Below are positions 33,901-45,900 of a stretch of 64,000 nucleotides of DNA, piece by piece. The position numbers were made by a program, and so were the translations under genes. Source of the stretch: Arenicola marina (taxonomy: Eukaryota; Annelida; Polychaeta; Arenicolidae); the NCBI GenBank assembly GCA_964019135.1, contig OZ025252.1, forward strand, positions 44,924,959 through 44,988,958, in the 5' to 3' direction. Under the pieces are notes generated by a model. That model ran no database searches. It saw only the letters and a list, made by a program, of their open reading frames with translations, and was not told where the DNA came from. Every line of letters starts with the position of its first letter. Position 1 is the stretch's first letter.

Positions 33901-36900
33901 TTGTCTCTCGAATAGCTCGGCCGTATATATCGGTCATGTGACAGGAAAGTTGCAGTCAGAATGAATCACCTTAACGTGGAGATAAAGATATTGTAAAGCC
34001 GCCCACATTCGTTCACACTTAAGTTGATTGGTCGTTCAATAGTAACTTTCCATTAATCCCGAGCAAAATAAACATTGCACGCTTATACTCAAAGCAAACT
34101 CTCATATACTTCGCCCCAATGATATCCCCCACCTGTTCTCGTGGTCGCATCATCAGTAACTCACCACGCGAATGTCGTCAACCACTCATCCGGCCAACTT
34201 ACCAGGCTAACGTCGTCAGTAACTCACCAGGCTAACGTCATCAATAACTCACCAGGCTAACGTCGTCAATAACTAGCGTCAACAACTCACCAGGCTAACG
34301 TCGTCAATAACTAACCTCAATAACTCACCAAGCTAACGTTGTCAATAACTCACCAAGCTAACGTCGTTAGTAACTCACCAAACTAGCGTCGTCAGTAACT
34401 CACCACGCTAACGTCGTCAATAACTCACCAGGCTAACCTCGTCAATCACTCACCAAGCTAACGTCGTCAATAACTCACCAAACTAACGTCGTCAGTAACT
34501 CACTAGGCTAACGTCGTCAATGACTCACGAGGCTATCGTCGTCAATCACTCACCAAGCTAACGTCGTCAATAACTAACGTCAATAACTCACCAAGCTAAC
34601 GTCGTCAGTAACTCACCAAACTAGCGTCGTCAGTAACTCACCACGCTAACGTCGTCAATAACTCACCAGGCTAACCTCGTCAATCACTCACCAAGCTAAC
34701 GTCGTCAATAACTCACCAAACTAACGTCGTCAGTAACTCATTAGGCTAACGTCGTCAATGACTCACCAGGCTATCGTCGTCAATCACTCACCAAGCTAAC
34801 GTCGTCAATAACTAACGTCAATAACTCACCAAGCTAACGTCGTCAGTAACTCACCAAACTAGCGTCGTCAGTAACTCACCACGCTAACGTCGCCAATAAC
34901 TCACCAGGCTAACCTCGTCAATCACTCACCAAGCTAACGTCGTCACTAACTCACTTAGCTAACGTCGTCAATAACTCACCAGGCTAACGTCGTTAATAAC
35001 TCTCCACGCTAACGTCGTCAGTAACTCACTAGGCTAACGTCGTCAATTACTTACCAGGCTATCTTCGTCAATCACTCACCAAGCTAACGTCGTCAACAAC
35101 TCACCAGGCTAACCTCGTCAATTACTAACTAAGCTAACGCCGTCAATAACTCATCAAACTTACTTCGTCAGTAACTCACCAAACTAACGTCGTCACTAAC
35201 TCACTAAGCTAACGTCGTCAATAACTCACCAGGCTAACGCCGTCAATAATTCACTAAGCTAGCGTCGTCAATAACTCACAAAACTTACTTCGTCAGTAAC
35301 TCACCAAACTAACGTCGTCAATAACTTACCAGGCTAACGTCGTCAGTAACTCACCAGGCTAACGTCGTCATTAACTCATGAAGCTAACGCCCTCACTAAC
35401 TCACGAGGCTAAAGTTGTCAATAACTCACCAGGCCGTCAATAACTCATGAAGCTAACGTCCTAACTAACTCACCAGGCTAACGTCGTCAACAACTCACCA
35501 GGCTAACGTCGTCAATAACTCACCAGGTAAACGTCGTCAAAAACTCACCAGGCTAACGCCGTCAATAATTCACCAGGATAACGTCGTCAATAGCTCACCA
35601 AGCTAACAACGTCAATAACTCACCAGGCTAATGTCGTCAATAGCTCACCAAGCTAACGTCGTCAATAACTCACCAGGCTAACGCCGTCAATAATTCAAGG
35701 CTAACGTCGTTCAGTAACTCACCAAGCTCACTTCGTCAACAACTCACGAAGCTAACGTCTTCAATAACTCACGAAGCTAACGTCTTCAATAACTCACCAG
35801 GCTAACGTCGTGAATAATTCACCGGGTTAACGTCGTGAATAACTCACCAGGCTAACGTCGTCATTAACTCACCGGGCTAACGTCGTCAATAGCTCACCGG
35901 GCTAACGTCGTCAATAACTCACCAGGCTAACCTCGTCAATCACTCACCAAGCTAACGTCGTCAATAACTCACCAAACTAACGTCGTCAGTAACTCACTAG
36001 GCTAACGTCGTCAATGACTCACGAGGCTATCGTCGTCAATCACTCACCAAGCTAACGTCGTCAATAACTAACGTCAATAACTCACCAAGCTAACGTCGTC
36101 AGTAACTCACCAAACTAGCGTCGTCAGTAACTCACCACGCTAACGTCGTCAATAACTCACCAGGCTAACCTCGTCAATCACTCACCAAGCTAACGTCGTC
36201 AATAACTCACCAAACTAACGTCGTCAGTAACTCATTAGGCTAACGTCGTCAATGACTCACCAGGCTATCGTCGTCAATCACTCACCAAGCTAACGTCGTC
36301 AATAACTAACGTCAATAACTCACCAAGCTAACGTCGTCAGTAACTCACCAAACTAGCGTCGTCAGTAACTCACCACGCTAACGTCGCCAATAACTCACCA
36401 GGCTAACCTCGTCAATCACTCACCAAGCTAACGTCGTCACTAACTCACTTAGCTAACGTCGTCAATAACTCACCAGGCTAACGTCGTTAATAACTCCCCA
36501 CGCTAACGTCGTCAGTAACTCACTAGGCTAACGTCGTCAATTACTTACCAGGCTATCTTCGTCAATCACTCACCAAGCTAACGTCGTCAACAACTCACCA
36601 GGCTAACCTCGTCAATTACTAACTAAGCTAACGCCGTCAATAACTCATCAAACGTACTTCGTCAGTAACTCACCAAACTAACGCCGTCAATAATTCACTA
36701 AGCTAGCGTCGTCAATAACTCACAAAACTTACTTCGTCAGTAACTCACCAAACTAACGTCGTCAATAACTTACCAGGCTAACGTCGTCAGTAACTCACCA
36801 GGCTAACGTCGTCATTAACTCATGAAGCTAACGCCCTCACTAACTCACGAGGCTAAAGTCGTCAATAACTCACCAGGCCGTCAATAACTCATGAAGCTAA

Positions 36901-39900
36901 CGTCCTAACTAACTCACCAGGCTAACGTCGTCAACAACTCACCAGGCTAACGTCGTCAATAACTCAACAGGTAAACGTCGTCAAAAACTCACCAGGCTAA
37001 CGCCGTCAATAATTCACCAGGATAACGTCGTCAATAGCTCACCAAGCTAACAACGTCAATAACTCACCAGGCTAATGTCGTCAATAGCTCACCAAGCTAA
37101 CGTCGTCAATAACTCACCAGGCTAACGCCGTCAATAATTCAAGGCTAACGTCGTTCAGTAACTCACCAAGCTCACTTCGTCAACAACTCACGAAGCTAAC
37201 GTCTTCAATAACTCACGAAGCTAACGTCTTCAATAACTCACCAGGCTAACGTCGTGAATAATTCACCGGGTTAACGTCGTGAATAACTCACCAGGCTAAC
37301 GTCGTCATTAACTCACCGGGCTAACGTCGTCAATAGCTCACCGGGCTAACGTCGTCAAAAACTCACCAGGCTAACGTCTTTAGTAACTCACCAAGCTAAA
37401 CGTCTTCAATAAGTCACCAGGCTAACGTCGTCAATAACTCACCAAGCTCACGTCGTCAATAACTCACCAGGGTAACGTCGTCAATAGCTCACCAGGCTAA
37501 CGTCGTCAAAGACTCACCAGGTTAACATCGTCAATAACTCACCCGGCTAACGTCGTCAGTAACTCAGCGAGCTAACGTCTTCAATAACTCACCAGGCTAA
37601 ATTCTTCAATAAGTCACCAGGCTAACGTCGTCAATAACTCACCAGGCTAACGTCGTCAGTAACTCACGACGCTAACGTCGTCAATAACTCACCAGGCTAA
37701 CGTCGTTACCAGGCTAATTGCGGTCGTTTGCTTCCATGTCTGCGGCTCCTTCCGTCATCTCCACATCCGGATCAAGGTCGATAATACCATCAGCCTCGTT
37801 AGGCGGACGTACCACACGGCTGTTAGGTCCCCGGATGAGGGTCGCCAAGGGTGGTCCCTCCAGTCTCGGGTCCCCGCCCCAGCCACTCCGTTTACCCCCC
37901 TCGTTATCATGGATGTTGGCGTCGTGAGGACGCCTGAAGGTCGGGGTTTGCGGGCGGCTCAGGTCTGCAGGTGCTCTCGAGGGTCTGTGTCAACTTGGAG
38001 CTTCCACAAGCCTTGCGGTGTCCAGCAAGGACACGGGAGTTGTTATTGGGTGTGGTGTGTGTGTGGGGGAGGGGGTTGAGCTCGATATGGCATTGGTTCG
38101 AGTGCGAGACGGGTTTATCTGAGTAAAAGTCTCCCATATATCCCGTTTGAGCCGCCTTTCGGCGGGGCATAGTGTAGGAATTGGAGATGGGCTAACGGCT
38201 GGGACAGAGCCGGGTATTGTCAATAAAGTAGCCATTGGAGAAGATTTCTCAATATTGGTTTCGGGTCGTAAACCGACCAAAGCCGTTCCCCTCTGTAATC
38301 TGTCTGTTCGCTAACCCGAACAGTCTTGTGTTAGACATTTCAGACGATTTCACCAAAACTATTTAAGAAAAAAAGACGTTTTCTTTGAAGTGTATAATAA
38401 CAGATCTAATGGATCTAGGAATTTGAAAGGAGGGATGTTTGGTTATGACCGTGAAGGGAAGGGGGATGCACATCTTAGATGGCATTGACTTTGCATGGAA
38501 TACGGCATTCTGCCTCAAAAAAAGGTTAACAGTTGTTAACATCGGGTAAGCCACTAAGCTAGTGCCAAGTCTAGATCATCCCGCTAACGGCTGATCATCG
38601 AGTTTGACACAAAAGCGTTCAATATATCAACTGAGAGAACGTTCGAGTGTGACTGCAGCAGGCACTGTGTCTGCTGTCTCACATGGCGTGAAAACAGAAA
38701 ACAACCTGTTTCTTTATGGCGATTGGACATTCTATCCAATGGGCAAAACTTCCCCGATAACGAGGGTCAGTACCACGCTGAATCAGACGTTTCTGGGGCT
38801 TCAGAGGGCAACAAGAGTGATGCGCCAGAAAGCAATAAGTCTCACTGCTCCACTCCTCACTGCTACCGCACGTGGGATTTTTGCATCGATCTTTGCCATT
38901 GCTGCAATGAACTGTGACTGTAATAGCCCACTACGGGTAGTGAATGGGCTGTACATGTCGCCCAGAACACATGCTTAGGGCCATGAGAAGTCGTGGTTTA
39001 CGAGTTATTGCTTTTTCCACACGAATGTCAGTTTTTTTTGCGGAATGTTCAAATAGAAAAATGTGATCTAATCGCAACTCTGATCCGTTATCTATTATCA
39101 TGGCGGGCAGGCCGAGTGGTTCTTGGTGGACGAGGGCTGAAACGCCGACCAGTGCTAAATATTATTTGACGATGACAGTTTCAATGGAGCTACTTTCTTA
39201 CCCGGGGCGCAGGGGGTGGGGGGGGGTGCCTTTTCCGATCTCCACGATTGGCGTCCATAAATTCCTGGAGATTTGCGATTACCTGTTGGCAAGTTTTTGG
39301 GGATCGTTATCCGTACAATTCCAGGTTCAACTATTTACCGCGATCCGTTATCCATTATAGCAGCGTATTCCTCGATATTCGCGATATCTTGGAGATCCTC
39401 ATCTTGGAGATTTGATATAGCTCTCTCTAATTCTTGGGGATTCGCGATCCAGAGGGGGTATCCCCCCCAGCATAAGATCTTACTGCAAAAAAAGTATGGG
39501 GAGTACGCACTGGACGTGGGCGTGTCCAGGGGGGGAGGGCGCACAGGGGGCACGTGGCCCCCTTTTAGAACCTAAAATATGTATGTGCCACCTCCCCCCC
39601 CCCCCTTTCAAATTCTGTGCCGCCTGGCCAGGGGTGGAGGCACAGGGGGCACGTGCCCCCCCCCCCCCCCCCTCTCCCCTTCTGACCCTAAAATATACCT
39701 TACCCTCTCTCCCTTTCAAATGGAGCATCACGGTCGCCTACGTCTTTGGCTTTTACGCGCATTTTTTATGTTTTTGTAGAAGAATTTATTAAGCTCCCCT
39801 TTCAAGAATATCTGCACACGCCCCTGCTTGAGCTATAGCACCGCTCCACCATTGACCCCGCCCACCGACGTCACGTGATCTTTACAGATTAAAGTATCCA

Positions 39901-42900
39901 AGACCAATTCAGATACCCAATGGGCACCCTTGTGTTGTAGTCGCGCATGCTAGTCATGCTAGCCCATTCTGCCAGCAGAGGGAGCTCGCTCTTCACATCA
40001 CCTCTGTGCGGCAGAACTGCTAACCTCACCGTTGACCTCAGTTGTGCCGGGGTAACGAATGGTTTACGAAGATTGTTCAGATTGAATTTTGCATTGTCGA
40101 GGCAGAATTTGAAGAATATAGACATTCCGTTGTCGTCTGATTTCAATAGAAAAATTAATCGAAGAAATGGTTCAAAATAACAAGGGGTCAAATTTCAAAG
40201 CGCCCTTGACCTCGATGGAACGCAAAACGATTCGAAAGTAACATGGAATCTAATTAATCAAAATTTAGTGAATTCGTCTGGTACGGTACCAGTAGTCAAT
40301 GCTAAACATTGGTGTATTTGATGCCAAACTTCGAAAATATCTTCCATGAAATTCATTCTCCAATGTGTCCTATCCTATCCTATCCTAGCGCCCACCGCTA
40401 GGTGGCGATCTCACGCGACACTCGTTCCTTCGTGGTGCATAATCAGAAGGCCGCCTTGTGGAAAACCTGCTCCAAAGATTCAAAAAGGGTCATTTTGATT
40501 GGCTAATTAGGCAATAAATTAATTAATTAACTTTCGATTTAGCTCCAGGTCTTACTGTTTTACTGCCAATATCGACATTTTGCAAGTGCTATACATGTAA
40601 GGAATTTTCCCCTCAAGCGGACCTATAGGATGCGCCTGGGGATGGGTTGTGGTGGGGGGAAAGCGGAGGATGGAGGGGGTGGGGGGAGGCGCCCTGGGTT
40701 GGGGTGGCGATGAACATGGTGAACATGGATCCCATATTATACTGAAAAGGGAATGGGGGTCTAGGCGGAGAATTTCGGAGAAAACAAATGAGTTTGCTTT
40801 TACCGCCGTGATCTCTTTTAAGGCGCCAATTTTATTGTTTTTATCCAACTCACCGTGATTCATTTTCAGGCACCATTTTGTTTATTGTTTATATCCAATC
40901 GATAGGTGAAGGATTAAACTGAGGGTAATATTATATTTCGCCTAGATGTGGCTCTAGATTAGTCGCCCATTAGCGCTTATTCCCTTTAAAACTCCTCGTG
41001 CGGAATAAAGGCTGAAACCCATGGCCAATGGGTCCCCCCCCCCTCTGCCACCCCCCCCCCCTATCCTGGCTGATCTTAAATGCTACAGCGGTCCCATCCT
41101 TCCCGCTAGAGGGCGTACTGATTCATCTCGCCATTGCCATGTCACAATATTGATCGGCCATCATGTTTTATTGGTGCGGTTCACACCTTTTGCCCACAGG
41201 ATGAACTGAAGAGAGCTGTACACAACAAGTGAAGCGGTCACATGACAGCCTATAGATAGCTACATAAAAAAACACATCCCCGCAGAAAATAGTGGTAATG
41301 TCCGACAGCCATACAAAGGAGGACATCCTATAAACACAGGGCCACGTTACATCCGACGGCCAGTGTCCGCACAGTTGGTGAGGTAGTCGCCACTGTTCTT
41401 GAGGTAGTCGCCACAGTGTTTGAGATATTCGCCACAGTTGTTGAGTTAGTCGCCACAGTTGTTGAGGTAGTCGCCACAGTTGTTGAGGTAGCCGCCACAG
41501 TTGGTGAGGTAGTCGCCACTGTTGGTGAGGTAGTCGCCACTGTTCTTGAGGTAGTCGCCACAGTGTTTGAGATATTCGCCACAGTTGTTGAGTTAGTCGC
41601 CACAGTTGTTGAGGTAGTCGCCACAGTTGTTGAGGTAGCCGCCACAGTTGGTGAGGTAGTCGCCACTGTTGGTGAGGTAGTCACCACTGTTCTTGAGGTA
41701 GTCGCCACAGTGTTTGAGATATTCGCCACAGTTGTTGAGTTAGTCGCCACAGTTGTTGAGGTAGTCGCCACATTTGTTGAGGTAGTCGCCACAGTTGGTG
41801 AGGTAGCCGCCACATTTGGTGAGGTAGTCGCCACAGTTGTTGAGGTAGTCGCCACAGTTGTTGAGGTAGTCGCCACAGTTGGTGAGGTAGCCGCCACATT
41901 TGGTGAGGTAGTCGCCACTGTTCTTGAGGTAGTCGCCACAGTGTTTGAGATATTCGCCACAGTTGTTGAGGTAGTCGCCACAGTTGTTGAGGTAGCCGCC
42001 ACAGTTGTTGAGGTAGCCGCCACAGTTGGTGAGGTAGTCGTCACATTTGTTGAGGTAGTCGCCACAGTTGGTGAGGTAGTCGCCACAGTTGTTGAGGTAG
42101 TCACCACAGTTGTTGAGGTTGCCGCCACAGTTGTTGAGGTAGTCGCCACTGTTGTAAGGTAGTCGCCACAATTGTTGAGGTAGTCGCCACAGTTTTTGAG
42201 GTAGTCGCCACTATTTTGATGTAGCCGCCACAGTTCTTAAGGTAGTCGCCACAGTTGTTGAGGTAGTCATCACAGTTGTTGAGGTAGCCGCCACAGTTCT
42301 TGAGGTAGTCGCCACAGTTGGTGAGGTAGTAGCCACTGTTCTTGAGGTAGTCGCCACATTTGTTGAGGTAGTCGCCACAGTTGTTGAGGTAGTCGCCACA
42401 TTTGTTGAGGTAGTCGCCACAGTTGTTGAGGTAGTCGCCATATTTGTTGAGGTATTCGCCACAGTTGTTGAGGTTGCCGCCACAGTTGTTGAGGTAGTCG
42501 CCACAGTTGTTGTGATAGCCGCCACAGTTGTTGAGGTAGTCGCCACAGTTGTTGAGGTAGTCGCCACAGTTGTTGAGGTTGCCGCCACAGTTGTTGAGGT
42601 AGCCGCCACAGTTGTTGAGGTAGCCGCCACAGTTGTTGAGGTAGTCGCCATAGTTGTTGAGGTAGTCGCCACAGTTGTTGAGGTTGCCGCCACAGTTGTT
42701 GAGGTAGCCGCCACAGTTGTTGAGGTAGTCGCCACAGTTGGTGAGGTAGCCGCCACATTTGGTGAGGTAGTCGCCACAGTTGTTGAGGTAGTCGCCACAG
42801 TTGTTGAGGTAGTCGCCACAGTTGGTGAGGTAGCCGCCACATTTGGTGAGGTAGTCGCCACTGTTCTTGAGGTAGTCGCCACAGTGTTTGAGATATTCGC

Positions 42901-45900
42901 CACAGTTGTTGAGGTAGTCGCCACAGTTGTTGAGGTAGCCGCCACAGTTGTTGAGGTAGCCGCCACAGTTGGTGAGGTAGTCGTCACATTTGTTGAGGTA
43001 GTCGCCACAGTTGGTGAGGTAGTCGCCACAGTTGTTGAGGTAGTCACCACAGTTGTTGAGGTTGCCGCCACAGTTGTTGAGGTAGTCGCCACTGTTGTAA
43101 GGTAGTCGCCACAATTGTTGAGGTAGTCGCCACAGTTTTTGAGGTAGTCGCCACTATTTTGATGTAGCCGCCACAGTTCTTAAGGTAGTCGCCACAGTTG
43201 TTGAGGTAGTCATCACAGTTGTTGAGGTAGCCGCCACAGTTCTTGAGTTAGTCGCCACAGTTTTTGAGGTAGTCGCCACAGTTGGTGAGGTAGTAGCCAC
43301 TGTTCTTGAGGTAGTCGCCACATTTGTTGAGGTAGTCGCCACAGTTGTTGAGGTAGTCGCCACATTTGTTGAGGTAGTCGCCACAGTTGTTGAGGTATTC
43401 GCCATATTTGTTGAGGTATTCGCCACAGTTGTTGAGGTTGCCGCCACAGTTGTTGAGGTAGTCGCCACAGTTGTTGTGATAGCCGCCACAGTTGTTGAGG
43501 TAGTCGCCACAGTTGTTGAGGTAGTCGCCACAGTTGTTGAGGTTGCCGCCACAGTTGTTGAGGTAGCCGCCACAGTTGTTGAGGTAGCCGCCACAGTTGT
43601 TGAGGTAGTCGCCATAGTTGTTGAGGTAGTCGCCACAGTTGTTGAGGTTGCCGCCACAGTTGTTGAGGTAGCCGCCACAGTTGTTGAGGTAGTCACCACA
43701 GTTGTTGAGGTAGCCGCCACAGTTGTTGAGGTAGCCGCCACAGTTGTTGAGGTAGCCGCCACAGTTGTTGAGGTAGTCGCCACAGTTGTTGAGGTAGCCG
43801 CCACAGTTGTTGAGGTAGTCGCCACAGTTGTTGAGGTTGCCGCCACAGTTGTAGAGGTAGCCGCCATAGTTGTTGAGGTAGTCGCCACAGTTGGTGAGGT
43901 AGTCGCCACAGTTGTTGAGGTAGCCGCCACAGTTGTTGAGGTAGTCGCCACAGTTGTTGAGGTAGCCGCCACAGTTGTTGAGGTAGTCGCCACAGTTGTT
44001 GAGGTTGCCGCCACAGTTGTTGAGGTAGCCGCCATAGTTGTTGAGGTAGCCGCCACAGTTGGTGAGGTAGTCGCCACAGTTGTTGAGGTAGCCGCCACAG
44101 TTGTTGAGGTAGCCGCCACAGTTGTTGACGTAGCCGCCGCTGGTGCTTGAATCTAATGGCCACCTGAACCCCTGGCAGCCTCTGTAGGACCCTCTCGTCC
44201 CCACTCATCGCTCGCCTAGGGACAGGTGGTCAATTGACCCGACGTCAATGTTATGGCCGGCGTCTTGATTACGCGGCGATCCGGCGGCGCCAGTGGCCAC
44301 AGAGTGGTCGGGGGAGACGGAGGGGGGTGGGGATGAGGGTAGTGATGGTCGGTTGGGGGGGGGGGGGCACTAGGGGGTGAGGGGAGTGGAAGGGAATGGT
44401 GGTCGGTGGGGATGGAGTTTTTTTCTTCTTTTCTGAGGGTTTTTTTTTGCTGGTGACTGCTTGGTGGTCTTAATGGGGTCTCCTCGGTCAAGCAATCCAC
44501 ACTACTGTCCCCATGTTTGAATTTTTTTCATAGTGCGTTTATGTTTGTTCTTTTCTGCTATGTATGCTTGACTAAAAATAAAATGATTTTGATTCTAATT
44601 TTGATTCTGGGAGAGGAGTGATCAGGGGCGGGGGCGTGGGGCGGGGGGGCGAATGGTCAGGAGAGTGGAGTGAACCCATAGTTGGGTCGCATAGAAATCG
44701 ATCCGTAGAGACAGCTTAGGAACATCCGCTTGGGATGTTCCGGCCAGTTTCCTATTACCCTAATTGGAGAAAACTTGCACCTACGACCGTCACGTAGACT
44801 GGGGCTAACGCCAGTCAGCCCGTAGTCTCTGTCCCAGCCAAGTGATCCCAGATCAACAAGCACATGTCTGTAACAGAGAATGATGGATTAGATTTGGCGT
44901 TTTTACGATTACGTCACTGTTCTGTGTTATGATATGAATGGACCCGCCCCGCCCCAGAGCCCAGCCCCCACCCCCTGCCTCAGCCCCCACCTCCACCCCC
45001 GCCCCCGTCAGAGCCCTGGTTCTGTATCGATTAATGGGAAAACTTTCGTCACTATGACAATGCAGTGAATAATTGCTTAGGTGGCTGATATTTAATGGAC
45101 ATCCAGCTAACGATTTATTATTTTATCACTGGCCTACGATTTTATTATTTTATCACTGGCCTTATAATTCCTACAAAGTAAACCATTGTGTGTGTGGTGG
45201 GGGGGGGGCAATGTTCAGAATATTCAACTGTGGCGAGACTCTGAACCATGTATCAAGAAAGTCCCCCCCCCCCCCCAAGACGAATAAATAATGGATTCTT
45301 AATGACAATCATTTGTTTCTTACCTGTCGTATTAGTTATGGATATATAGTGGCGCATGGAGTTTTGGACGAGCCTGTAATAATTCAAAGCGAATAAATAA
45401 CGGATTCTTAATGAAATCAATTGTTTGTTCCACAAATTTCTGTCGCGGAATCGATTTGACATTTCACTAGGGTCAAGGACCCTCCTATACACTTTTTACA
45501 ATTCGAAGATCTAACCATGCTTGGGTAGATACCTAATTTTATCTCATTAAGACATTAAATTCAACTTCGACCCTTGTTGAGCGTCTTCTCTTGCCCATGT
45601 TGCTCGTGTAGAAGTGCGTGGGAAGGGAGTAAACCTCAAAAGGACATTCCAAGTGGCCGATCTTCCGAGTTTTTGTCTTCCGCGTCCGCTGTCGTCTGGG
45701 ACCAAACCAGACATCCGTCAGAACGGGACGCGAAATTATGGCGGGAGAAAAATACAATGGTGGCGGGCGCCTAGCAACGCCGCTCACGTCTCCATTGAGA
45801 ATGAATGACATTGCGGATTTATACGTGCATTAACCCAATATACCTCTATAAAATGTCGATGTGATGCTCATGCAAAGATATTACGTTATCATCATCAGGG

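Noticed and set aside
34151..37713. CRISPR-like regular repeats
   Set aside because: Units are contiguous with no unique spacers, in a eukaryotic context; none of the arrays fits CRISPR.
39500..39830. hAT element suggested by a CAGGGGCG-type end
   Set aside because: Only one end fits; no matching left terminus or 8-bp duplication, and the C-runs make chance likely.
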